NCBI GenBank assembly: GCA_947372225.1
Contig: CANBSV010000038.1
Span: 1-23,108 of the forward strand
Length of the DNA: 23,108 nucleotides
Reading direction: 5' to 3'
DNA from: Burkholderiales bacterium
Lineage (GTDB): Bacteria > Pseudomonadota > Gammaproteobacteria > Burkholderiales > Burkholderiaceae_C
In this document: piece by piece, positions 14,120 through 20,767 of the stretch
Layout: each line of letters starts with the position of its first letter
Numbering within the stretch: position 1 is the stretch's first letter
Made by a program: the position numbers and the translations under genes
The notes under the pieces: model-generated
Databases searched by the model: none
What the model was told of the DNA's origin: nothing
Seen by the model: only the letters and a program-made list of their open reading frames with translations

Positions 14120-15016
14120 ATGTCGGCAACGACCTCGTCCGTTAGCGCACACAACAAAGCGCCTTACTACTTCGTTCCAGCGCCTTCGGCATTTCCAGTG
14201 CTGCTCGCGTCAGCCCTGTTTTTGATCATCACTGGCGCTGCGCAATGGATCAACGCAGGCGGTTGGGGCGGCTACACGACCTTGGCTGGCTTTCTTCTGC
14301 TCGCGTTCGTGCTTCAGGGTTGGTTTCGCCAGGCCATCAGCGAAAGTGAAGGCGGTCTGTACGGCGACCGCATCGACGTGTCGTTCCGCTGGAGCATGAG
14401 TTGGTTCATCTACTCAGAGGTCATGTTCTTCGGAGCGTTCTTTGGTGCGCTCTACTGGGTACGTTTGCATGCGGTTCCGAATCTGGGCAGCATTGAGAAC
14501 GCGGTACTCTGGCCTGACTTCAAGGCGATTTGGCCCAGCGTTCAAGCTGGTATGACCGCATCGCCTGCTGGGACGGTTGAGTCCTTCGGCACGATGGGCC
14601 CTTGGCCGCTGCCAACGATCAACACCGCGTTGCTGCTGACTTCCGGTGTCACGCTGACCATCGCTCACCACGCTTTGCTGGCGGGTAACCGTGGCAAGAC
14701 GCTTGCGTTCATGTGGTTGACGGTGCTGTTGGGCGCAACATTCATGTGCGTTCAGGCCTACGAATATTCGCATGCCTACAGCGAACTCAACTTGAAGCTG
14801 AGCTCAGGTGTTTATGGATCCACGTTCTTCATGTTGACCGGTTTTCACGGTTTCCATGTGTTTGTGGGTTCGCTGATGCTTTTGTTCATCACCCTGCGTT
14901 TGCACAAGGGCCATTTCACGCCGCAGCGGCACTTCGGGTTCGAGGGCGCAGCTTGGTACTGGCACTTCGTGGACGTGGTGTGGCTCGGCCTGTACGTCGT
15001 TGTGTATTGGATGTGA
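14120..15016 (+). CDS. coxC: Cytochrome c oxidase subunit III
   Basis: A 298-residue subunit III with about seven transmembrane helices. Family features are YYFVPAPSAFPV near the N-terminus, RWSMSWFIYSEVMFFGAFFGALYW, WPLPTINTALLLTSGVTLT.AHHALL, GFHGFHVFVG and the C-terminal HFGFEGAAWYWHFVDVVWLGLYVVVYW, which ends the protein. Subunit III stabilises proton pumping by subunit I and binds no metal. AGGAG at 14110-14114 lies 5 nt before the ATG. It is followed by a strong terminator, so it appears to close the coxB-coxC transcript, with the assembly genes resuming after a reverse-strand gene. Confidence 0.97.
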   Translation: MSATTSSVSAHNKAPYYFVPAPSAFPVLLASALFLIITGAAQWINAGGWGGYTTLAGFLLLAFVLQGWFRQAISESEGGLYGDRIDVSFRWSMSWFIYSEVMFFGAFFGALYWVRLHAVPNLGSIENAVLWPDFKAIWPSVQAGMTASPAGTVESFGTMGPWPLPTINTALLLTSGVTLTIAHHALLAGNRGKTLAFMWLTVLLGATFMCVQAYEYSHAYSELNLKLSSGVYGSTFFMLTGFHGFHVFVGSLMLLFITLRLHKGHFTPQRHFGFEGAAWYWHFVDVVWLGLYVVVYWM

Positions 15017-15039
15017 ACTTCAGTCACGCTTCGCAAATC

Positions 15040-15066
15040 AAAAAAGCCGCGGTATGCGGCTTTTTT
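15040..15066. terminator. Rho-independent terminator after coxC, likely bidirectional
   Basis: AAAAAAGCCGC, loop GGTAT, then GCGGCTTTTTT form an 11-bp perfect stem (5 G/C pairs plus an A-T stretch). The run of T on the plus strand ends coxC, and the complementary A run gives a T run on the minus strand, so the same hairpin can end the DUF2909 gene from the other side. Confidence 0.85.
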
Positions 15067-15083
15067 GTTTTCTTGAAATCGTG

Positions 15084-15302
15084 TCAGTTCACTGGAATAC
15101 CGGTGGGCTGTATCCAGCCCATCATGTAGCTGCCCAGCAGGCAAAGAAACAAGAGCACCGAAATCCCGACGCGCACGGCGAGCGCGCGCATCATCCGGTC
15201 TGATTTGGGTTTGCCGTCGCGCCCATCTCGAAGCATCGAAACGCCGGCAAGCGCCAAGGCTCCGACGATCCCCAAAAACGCAAAACCAATGAGGTATTTC
15301 AT
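15084..15302 (-). CDS. DUF2909 (twin transmembrane) small protein
   Basis: A 72-residue protein with two hydrophobic helices (about residues 4-22 and 44-63) separated by a charged cytoplasmic-looking loop rich in Arg, Lys and Asp (MLRDGRDGKPKSDRMMRALAVR). This matches the DUF2909 twin-transmembrane family. Function unknown. It is encoded on the minus strand between coxC and the SURF1 gene; this opposite orientation recurs in oxidase loci of this bacterial group. Its start at 15302 lies 81 bp from the SURF1 start, so the two are divergent. Confidence 0.85.
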   Translation of the reverse strand: MKYLIGFAFLGIVGALALAGVSMLRDGRDGKPKSDRMMRALAVRVGISVLLFLCLLGSYMMGWIQPTGIPVN

Positions 15303-15383
15303 GGAGCATCATTATCGGCTTCGACCGACATTTGGGCACCGGGGCCCTGCTTGAGTCGCCTCGCAACCAATGACAGCGGGCAC

Positions 15384-16109
15384 ATGCGACGGTTTGTGAT
15401 CGTCTTGGTCGCCACGTTGTTGGGCGTGGCAGGTACCGCCCGTCTGGGGGTTTGGCAACTGGATCGAGCCGCCTACAAGGAAAACCTTCAAAAATCGATG
15501 GACTCGCGATCCAAATTGCCTGCCTTGCCCGCATCGGCTCTGGCCGCGACTGCCGAGCAGGCGATCGAGCAGCATGATCGTGCTGTTGTCGTGCGCGGGC
15601 GCTGGGTACCGTCGGCCACCGTGTTCCTGGACAACCGACAGATGAACGGCGCACCCGGCTTCTTCGTTGTGACTCCTCTGAGAATGGTGGATGCAAGCGG
15701 CACTGTCCTGGTTCAACGAGGTTGGGTAGCTCGCGACACGATGGACCGCACGCGCGTTCCGGACATTCCAACCGACTCTGGTGATGTCACCGTCCAAGGC
15801 CATATCGCCCCACCCCCGCTCAGGCTGTACGACTTCGGAGGAGCGGCCTCGGGTGTCATCAGACAAAATCTCGACTTGGTGTCCTACGGACGCGAGTTCT
15901 CGCTCGATCTCAAACCCTTGTCGGTCATGCAGGACGCCGAGGGTGCTCCGCAAGACGGGCTTTCAAGGCATTGGGCGCGCCCGGACGTCGGGATTCAAAA
16001 GCATTACGGTTATGCCTTCCAGTGGTTTGCGCTTTGCGCATTGATGTCAGGGTTGTATGTCTGGTTCCAAATCCTCAGTCCCCGCCTCCGACCTCGGAGC
16101 GGGTGTTGA
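15384..16109 (+). CDS. SURF1 family cytochrome oxidase biogenesis protein
   Basis: A 241-residue SURF1/Shy1 protein with an N-terminal helix (residues 3-19), the motif LGVWQLDRAAYK (21-32) and a C-terminal helix in HYGYAFQWFALCALMSGLYVW (split over the final 40 residues). The central periplasmic domain contains VRGRWVPSATVFLDNRQM and VLVQRGWVARD, both characteristic. SURF1 proteins bind heme a and help insert it into subunit I. ATG 15384 is preferred because the membrane helix begins right after it; a TTG at 15351 would add 11 residues. The final codons overlap the reading frame of the Sco-like gene but not its chosen start. Confidence 0.92.
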   Translation: MRRFVIVLVATLLGVAGTARLGVWQLDRAAYKENLQKSMDSRSKLPALPASALAATAEQAIEQHDRAVVVRGRWVPSATVFLDNRQMNGAPGFFVVTPLRMVDASGTVLVQRGWVARDTMDRTRVPDIPTDSGDVTVQGHIAPPPLRLYDFGGAASGVIRQNLDLVSYGREFSLDLKPLSVMQDAEGAPQDGLSRHWARPDVGIQKHYGYAFQWFALCALMSGLYVWFQILSPRLRPRSGC

Positions 16110-16143
16110 CCCGCAGTCAGTTCTGGGCCTGACCGTCCACTCC

Positions 16144-16770
16144 ATGCCGACGCCGGACCTATCGGCTCGTCGTACGGCTTCCGGCCGGTGGAGGATGTTG
16201 CTCGTGCTCGCAGTGTGCGCGGCACCGGTGCTCGCGTCGTATTTCACTTACTTCGTCATCAGGCCGCAGGGGCGCACCAACTACAGCGAACTCATCACGC
16301 CCCCGCGCGTGTTGCCCCAAACGCTGCCGTTGAAAACACTCGCCGGTGATCCGTTCGTTGCAAACAGTCTGCACGGACAGTGGCTCATGGTTGTCGTCGC
16401 CGATGGTGCTTGCGATCCCCGGTGCGAAAAGCAGCTGTACCTGCAGCGTCAGTTGCGTGAAACGCTGGGTCGCGAGAAGGATCGGGTGGACAAGGTCTGG
16501 CTGATCACTGATGGCGTCACGCCGCGCCCCGACTTGATGACAGCGATATCTGCCGGAGATCCCGCCACGGTGTTGCAAGTCGATGCCGAATCGCTCGCCA
16601 CATGGCTGATCCCTGCGCCGGGTCAGCAACTGGCAGACCATGTCTTTATCGTGGATCCGATGGGGCAGTGGATGATGCGAGCTCCCGTCAATCCCGATCC
16701 AGCCAAGCTCAAGCGAGATCTTGAGCGACTCTTGCGTGCCTCCGCCTCATGGGACCAACCCGGGCGCTGA
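16144..16770 (+). CDS. Sco-like thioredoxin-fold membrane protein
   Basis: A 208-residue protein with one N-terminal transmembrane helix (about 18-39) and a periplasmic domain. In the domain, WLMVVVADGACDPRCEKQLY places C90 and C94 in a CxxxC arrangement as in Sco copper chaperones, and LADHVFIVDPMGQWMMR supplies H166 at a position resembling the Sco copper-ligand His before a D..G strand. Overall similarity to classical Sco proteins looks low, and the usual TxCPDxCP consensus is absent. It lies 34 bp after SURF1 and 16 bp before ctaA, in the assembly part of the locus. A role in copper handling or thiol reduction for CuA is inferred. A GTG at 16057 would extend the protein upstream into SURF1; ATG 16144 is preferred. 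Confidence 0.72.
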   Translation: MPTPDLSARRTASGRWRMLLVLAVCAAPVLASYFTYFVIRPQGRTNYSELITPPRVLPQTLPLKTLAGDPFVANSLHGQWLMVVVADGACDPRCEKQLYLQRQLRETLGREKDRVDKVWLITDGVTPRPDLMTAISAGDPATVLQVDAESLATWLIPAPGQQLADHVFIVDPMGQWMMRAPVNPDPAKLKRDLERLLRASASWDQPGR

Positions 16771-16786
16771 CGCCTCGCGAGAAGCA

Positions 16787-17947
16787 ATGAGTTCACCTGC
16801 CTACGATTTCAGTCCATCGGCGGTCTTGCTGCTGCTCGGGGCTACGCTCGCGCTGTTGCCCTTGCTGTGGGTAGGGTGGCGTCATCGCCAGGCCAGCTCC
16901 GTCCAGCGCTGGCGGGCGCTTGCTTTGGTCACGCTGTTGCTTACTTTCGATTTGGTGCTCGTGGGTGCCTTCACGCGCCTTACCGACTCGGGGCTCGGCT
17001 GCCCGGATTGGCCGGGTTGCTACGGCAGCGTCAGCCCACTTGGTGCCCACCAGGAAATCCACGTGGCACAAAGTGCGATGCCCACCGGTCCCGTCACCCG
17101 TGGCAAGGCCTGGATCGAGATGGTTCACCGCTATCTGGCCACCGGAGTCGGTGCCCTCATCACCGTGCTGGCGGTTGCGGCCTGGGTGCAATCTCGGCAA
17201 GAGCGTCGGTTGGTCTCGCCGTGGTGGGCGACCGCCACCTGGATTTGGGTGTGTCTGCAAGGAGCGTTTGGTGCCCTGACTGTCACCATGAAGCTCTATC
17301 CCGCCATCGTGACGGCCCATTTGCTCGGCGCCCTGGGGTTGTTGGGCCTGTTGGCGGTTCAGTCGCAGTGGTCTGTCGACAAACCGTTGAGGTTGTCGCC
17401 CACGTTGTATCGGGGCGCCCTGATCGTGTTGGCGGTGTGCGTGGCTCAGATAGCGCTGGGCGGCTGGGTCAGTACCAACTATGCTGTTCTTGCCTGCCGC
17501 GAGTTCCCGACCTGTCAGGGCGAATGGTGGCCGGTCATGGATTTCGCCAGCGGCTTCACTGTGTTTCGTGAACTTGGTGTGGGCCCCGACGGCCAGTACC
17601 TTCCCTTCTCGGCCTTGACGGCGATCCATGTCGCTCACCGGTTGGGTGCCGTAGCGGTCGTCGTGGCGGTGGGCGGTTTGGCATGGCGGCTATGGGGCAG
17701 CGGCGACAGCGAGCAACGCCGATGGAGCCGATACTTGGGATTGATCTTGCTGTGGCAACTTCTCACGGGGCTGAGCAATGTCGTTCTCGACTGGCCTTTG
17801 GTGGCCGCGCTGGGTCACACGGGCGGGGCTGCGGCATTGGTGGTGATTCTCACAATGATGCTCACCCGGGCGCGCCGATCAGTCTCACCATTCGGCGTTA
17901 CGCCTGCATCATCCACAACCCCCAGCGTGGCACAAGCCGCTTCGTAG
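16787..17947 (+). CDS. ctaA: Heme A synthase (COX15/CtaA)
   Basis: A 386-residue integral membrane protein with eight predicted helices in two similar halves. It oxidises the C8 methyl of heme O to the formyl group of heme A. Motifs are GAFTRLTDSGLGCPDWPGCYG (in two parts, residues 60-80), EMVHRYLATG (H114), VTAHLLGAL (H178), AIHVAHRLGAV (H284) and LGHTGGAAA (H344), giving the expected heme-ligand histidines. Cysteines C72/C78 and C237/C243 lie in the two periplasmic loops. ATG 16787 has a GAGAAG about 5 nt upstream and follows the Sco-like gene by 16 bp; the upstream extension to 16721 would overlap that gene. Confidence 0.95.
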   Translation: MSSPAYDFSPSAVLLLLGATLALLPLLWVGWRHRQASSVQRWRALALVTLLLTFDLVLVGAFTRLTDSGLGCPDWPGCYGSVSPLGAHQEIHVAQSAMPTGPVTRGKAWIEMVHRYLATGVGALITVLAVAAWVQSRQERRLVSPWWATATWIWVCLQGAFGALTVTMKLYPAIVTAHLLGALGLLGLLAVQSQWSVDKPLRLSPTLYRGALIVLAVCVAQIALGGWVSTNYAVLACREFPTCQGEWWPVMDFASGFTVFRELGVGPDGQYLPFSALTAIHVAHRLGAVAVVVAVGGLAWRLWGSGDSEQRRWSRYLGLILLWQLLTGLSNVVLDWPLVAALGHTGGAAALVVILTMMLTRARRSVSPFGVTPASSTTPSVAQAAS

Positions 17948-17963
17948 AATCCGTCTGCCCGCC

Positions 17964-18875
17964 ATGTCTGAAACTCTCGCCTCCCCCTTGCCCGCTGTAG
18001 ACCGCACATTGCGGCTCAAGCAGTACTACGCGCTGACCAAGCCCAGGGTGGTGCAACTGATCGTGTTCTGTGCGGTCATCGGCATGCTGCTCGCCGTGCC
18101 TGGCCTGCCGGACTGGCCGTTGGCACTGGCGGCCACCGCCGGGATCTGGCTCGTGGCGGGTGCTGCCGCAGCGATCAACTGCGTGGTGGAGCAGCACATC
18201 GATGCCAAGATGGCTCGCACTGCCTGGCGGCCCACCGCCAAGGGGCAACTGACCAACTTCCAGACGATCACGTTTTCGACGGTGTTGTGCGCGATCGGCA
18301 GTGCGGTGCTGTACTTCTGGGTCAACCCGCTCACCATGTGGCTGACATTCGCCACCTTTGTCGGGTACGCGATCGTCTACACCGTGCTTCTCAAACCGGC
18401 AACGCCGCAAAACATCGTGATCGGCGGCGCTTCGGGTGCCATGCCACCGGTGCTGGGGTGGGCGGCGATTCGCGGCGACGTTGGCGCAGAAGCACTGATC
18501 CTGTGTCTGATCATCTTCTTGTGGACCCCGCCGCACTTCTGGGCGCTTGCGCTGTACCGGGCCGAGGACTATCGCAAGGCCGGGCTGCCGATGCTGCCTG
18601 TGACGCACGGAGCGGCGTTCACGCAACTGCACGTTTTCTTGTACACGCTGGTGCTTTTCGCCGCCACGCTGTTGCCTTTCATCTCGGGGATGAGTGGCGT
18701 CATCTACCTGGTCGGCGCAGTGGCACTGGGTGTGGGCTTTACCGGCTACGCCTGGAAGCTGTGGCGCAACTACTCCGATGCGCTGGCTCGCAAGACCTTT
18801 CGCTTCTCGATATGGCATCTCATGCTGCTGTTCGCGGCTCTGTTGGTTGATCACTATCTGGGGCCGCTGCTTTGA
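17964..18875 (+). CDS. ctaB: Protoheme IX farnesyltransferase (heme O synthase)
   Basis: A 303-residue UbiA-superfamily prenyltransferase with about nine membrane helices, which adds a farnesyl group to heme B to give heme O. The first polyprenyl-binding motif reads NCVVEQHIDAKMARTAWRP; the usual NxxxD is NxxxE with the second Asp kept, a variant I believe common in this lineage. WTPPHFWALALYRAEDYRKAG.PMLPV is the conserved heme-side loop, and KPATPQNIVIGGASGAMPP precedes it. The ATG is 16 bp after ctaA, and its TGA overlaps the TTG start of the Sco gene (TTGA, 18872-18875). It works directly upstream of CtaA in heme A synthesis. Synonym cyoE. Confidence 0.96.
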   Translation: MSETLASPLPAVDRTLRLKQYYALTKPRVVQLIVFCAVIGMLLAVPGLPDWPLALAATAGIWLVAGAAAAINCVVEQHIDAKMARTAWRPTAKGQLTNFQTITFSTVLCAIGSAVLYFWVNPLTMWLTFATFVGYAIVYTVLLKPATPQNIVIGGASGAMPPVLGWAAIRGDVGAEALILCLIIFLWTPPHFWALALYRAEDYRKAGLPMLPVTHGAAFTQLHVFLYTLVLFAATLLPFISGMSGVIYLVGAVALGVGFTGYAWKLWRNYSDALARKTFRFSIWHLMLLFAALLVDHYLGPLL

Positions 18876-19525
18876 AACCCTTAATCAAGCTTTCGGGCGC
18901 TTGGCGCGCCTCCACTCAGCGCGTTCAAGCAGTCGTTCTCGCGTTGTTGTGCGGCGTGGCCTTCACCGCTTGCAACGATGCGGTGTCAGCGCGGGCGGGT
19001 GCTGCGCCCGTCTTTGTCGGCGTGGACATCACCGGAGCCGAATATGCCCGCACGCTATCGCTCACCGATCAGTTTGGCCAGTTGCGAACGCTGGCGGATT
19101 TCAAGGGCAAGGTCACGCTGGTGTTCTTTGGCTTCACCCAGTGCCCGGATGTGTGCCCGGCCACGATGGCCGAGCTGGCGCAGATCAAGGCCAAGCTGGG
19201 CGAAGACGGCAAGCGGCTGCAAGGCGTGTTTGTCACACTGGATCCCGAGCGCGATACGCCCGAGATGCTCAAGGCCTACATGAGCGGATTCGATCCCACC
19301 TTCATCGCCTTGCGCGGAACACCCGAGCAAACCGCTGTCGCCGCCAAGGAATTCAAGGTGTTCTACGCCAAGGTTCCTGGCAAGAGCGCCGGCAGCTACA
19401 GCCTCGATCACACCGCCGGCTCGTATGTGTTCGATTCCAACGGCAAGGTTCGCCTGTTCGAGCGCTACGGCAGTGGCCCTGAAGCACTCACCGCAGATCT
19501 GAAAATCTTGCTCGCCGGGGGCTGA
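18872..19525 (+). CDS. Sco1/SenC family copper chaperone, predicted lipoprotein
   Basis: A 217-residue protein with an N-terminal lipoprotein signal; the lipobox FTAC places the lipidated Cys at residue 34. The thioredoxin-fold domain carries FFGFTQCPDVCP with C91 and C95, and SLDHTAGSYVFD with H180, the three copper ligands of Sco proteins. VTLDPERDTPEMLKAY is another family segment. Sco proteins deliver copper to, or reduce the thiols of, the CuA site of subunit II. Translation probably begins at TTG 18872 overlapping the ctaB stop; no ATG or GTG stands before the signal sequence. It closes the oxidase assembly run and is followed by a hairpin at 19562-19593. Confidence 0.93.
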   Translation: MKPLIKLSGAWRASTQRVQAVVLALLCGVAFTACNDAVSARAGAAPVFVGVDITGAEYARTLSLTDQFGQLRTLADFKGKVTLVFFGFTQCPDVCPATMAELAQIKAKLGEDGKRLQGVFVTLDPERDTPEMLKAYMSGFDPTFIALRGTPEQTAVAAKEFKVFYAKVPGKSAGSYSLDHTAGSYVFDSNGKVRLFERYGSGPEALTADLKILLAGG

Positions 19526-19561
19526 TGAGCTGATCCAGGCGGCCATGCCGCGCGCCCCGAA

Positions 19562-19593
19562 ATGACAAACGGCCCGCGAGGGCCGTTTGTCAT
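19562..19593. terminator. Hairpin between convergent sco and rpoH
   Basis: A perfect 14-bp inverted repeat (arms ATGACAAACGGCCC and GGGCCGTTTGTCAT) with loop GCGA. The arms end in TTTGTCAT rather than a pure T run, so termination may be moderate; the location between two convergent genes fits a bidirectional terminator. Confidence 0.72.
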
Positions 19594-19616
19594 GCTGCGA
19601 TCTCAGGGCTATCGAT

Positions 19617-20552
19617 TCAGTTGGCTTGCACCAGCGCCTTGCGCATCTTCTTCATGGCGGCCACCTCGATCTGGCGAATGCGTTCGGCGCTCACACCGTA
19701 CTCATCGGCCAGATCGTGCAGGGTCATGCCGCCGGAGTTGTCGTCGTTGACCTTGAGCCAGCGCTCTTCAACGATGCGTCGGCTGCGCGCGTCCAGTGAT
19801 TCCAGCGCCAGCGAGATGCCGTCGCTGGCCAGCCAGTCGCGGTGATGGGCGTCGAGCACGCGGCTGGGTTCCTGGGTGTCGTCGGCCAGATAGGCGATGG
19901 GTGCGTAGGCCTCTTCGCCGTCGTCATCGTTCAGCGGATCCAGCGGCACATCTCCGCCGGACAGACGCGTTTCCATCTCGAGCACGTCCTCACGCTTGAC
20001 GTTGAGCGTGCGCGCCATCGTGTCGACCTCGCTTTGGGTCAGCGCATGCCGGTGGGTTTCGCCCTCGACGGCATCGTCCTTCAGGCTTTGCTTCATCGAG
20101 CGCAGGTTGAAGAACAACTTGCGCTGCGCCTTGGTGGTGGCCACCTTAACCATGCGCCAGTTCTTCAGGATGTACTCGTGGATCTCTGCCTTGATCCAGT
20201 GCATGGCGTAGCTCACCAGCCGCACGCCTTGGTCGGGGTCGAATCGCTTGACGGCCTTCATCAGGCCGACGTTGCCTTCCTGGATCAGGTCGCTGTGGGG
20301 CAGGCCGTATCCCAGGTACTGCCGAGCGATCGAGACCACCAAGCGCAAGTGCGACAGCACGAGTTGCCCGGCGGCTTGCACATCACCGGCCTCGTGCAGT
20401 CGGCGAGCCAGCAACTGCTCTTCCTCGAGCGTGAGCATCGGGATGCGGTTGGCTGCCGAGATGTAGGCATCGATGTTGCCCAGCGAGGGCACCATCGTCC
20501 ACGGATCACGCAGCGTGAGAGCAGAAGTTGAGTTCGAAAAGGTCGTGTTCAT
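19617..20552 (-). CDS. rpoH: RNA polymerase heat-shock sigma factor RpoH (sigma32)
   Basis: A 311-residue sigma32 with the regions in order: region 1.2-like IDAYISAANRIPMLTLEEE, region 2 containing SHLRLVVSIARQYLGYGLPHSDLIQEGNVGLMKAV (in two blocks, residues 67-101) and FDPDQGVRLVSYAMHWIKAEI, then the RpoH box QRKLFFNLR (143-151), which distinguishes it from other sigma70 proteins. Region 4 has LHDLADEYGVSAERIRQIE near the C-terminus. It directs RNA polymerase to heat-shock promoters. The frame is open to 20948, but start ATG 20552 is supported by the family N-terminus and by promoter and CIRCE sequences upstream. No strong Shine-Dalgarno is visible. HrcA repression is expected from the CIRCE element. 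Confidence 0.97.
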   Translation of the reverse strand: MNTTFSNSTSALTLRDPWTMVPSLGNIDAYISAANRIPMLTLEEEQLLARRLHEAGDVQAAGQLVLSHLRLVVSIARQYLGYGLPHSDLIQEGNVGLMKAVKRFDPDQGVRLVSYAMHWIKAEIHEYILKNWRMVKVATTKAQRKLFFNLRSMKQSLKDDAVEGETHRHALTQSEVDTMARTLNVKREDVLEMETRLSGGDVPLDPLNDDDGEEAYAPIAYLADDTQEPSRVLDAHHRDWLASDGISLALESLDARSRRIVEERWLKVNDDNSGGMTLHDLADEYGVSAERIRQIEVAAMKKMRKALVQAN

Positions 20553-20586
20553 GGTGAAAGTCGACTTGGTCAAATCGAATGCTGAA

Positions 20587-20616
20587 ATGTTAGCACTCGC
20601 ATGGGGTGAGTGCCAA
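20587..20616 (-). promoter_or_regulatory. Probable rpoH promoter overlapping the CIRCE operator
   Basis: Read on the minus strand, TTGGCA (20616-20611) is a -35 with one mismatch to consensus, and TAACAT (20592-20587) is a -10 with four of six matches, spaced by 18 bp. Transcription would begin about 10 nt further on and give a leader of roughly 30 nt before ATG 20552. Both hexamers overlap the ends of the CIRCE arms, so HrcA binding should block RNA polymerase. Confidence 0.55.
20590..20616. promoter_or_regulatory. CIRCE element (HrcA operator) upstream of rpoH
   Basis: The arms TTAGCACTC and GAGTGCCAA are separated by exactly 9 bp; the consensus is TTAGCACTC-N9-GAGTGCTAA, so there is a single mismatch in 18 arm positions. 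HrcA binds this inverted repeat and releases it on heat shock. Its position 38 bp upstream of the rpoH ATG and over the likely promoter fits repression. Confidence 0.93.
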
Positions 20617-20727
20617 GTCGTGTTCGCGAGCCTACTTGCACGATGATGCGGCGCAGCCCGTCGCCGCCACTTGACGCTGATCATGGCCAACGCATCGTGT
20701 GGGTCGCATGCTCGGTGAAATGCTCGC

Positions 20728-20749
20728 CGGCTTCGCCGCGGCGAAGCCG
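20728..20749. repeat. 22-bp perfect palindrome before the adaptor gene
   Basis: The sequence from 20728 to 20749 equals its own reverse complement; each half is CGGCTTCGCCG/CGGCGAAGCCG. It lies 18 bp upstream of the preferred ATG (20768) of the HlyD-type gene, in a 215-bp gap from rpoH. It could be an operator or a leader hairpin. If the adaptor starts upstream at 20699-20720, the palindrome is instead coding. Confidence 0.6.
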
Positions 20750-20767
20750 TCCGACTCACCTCCGCCG

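Noticed and set aside
14845..15953. Minus-strand frames opposite coxC and SURF1, longer than the DUF2909 gene
   Set aside because: They run through the terminator and two real genes and show no domain.
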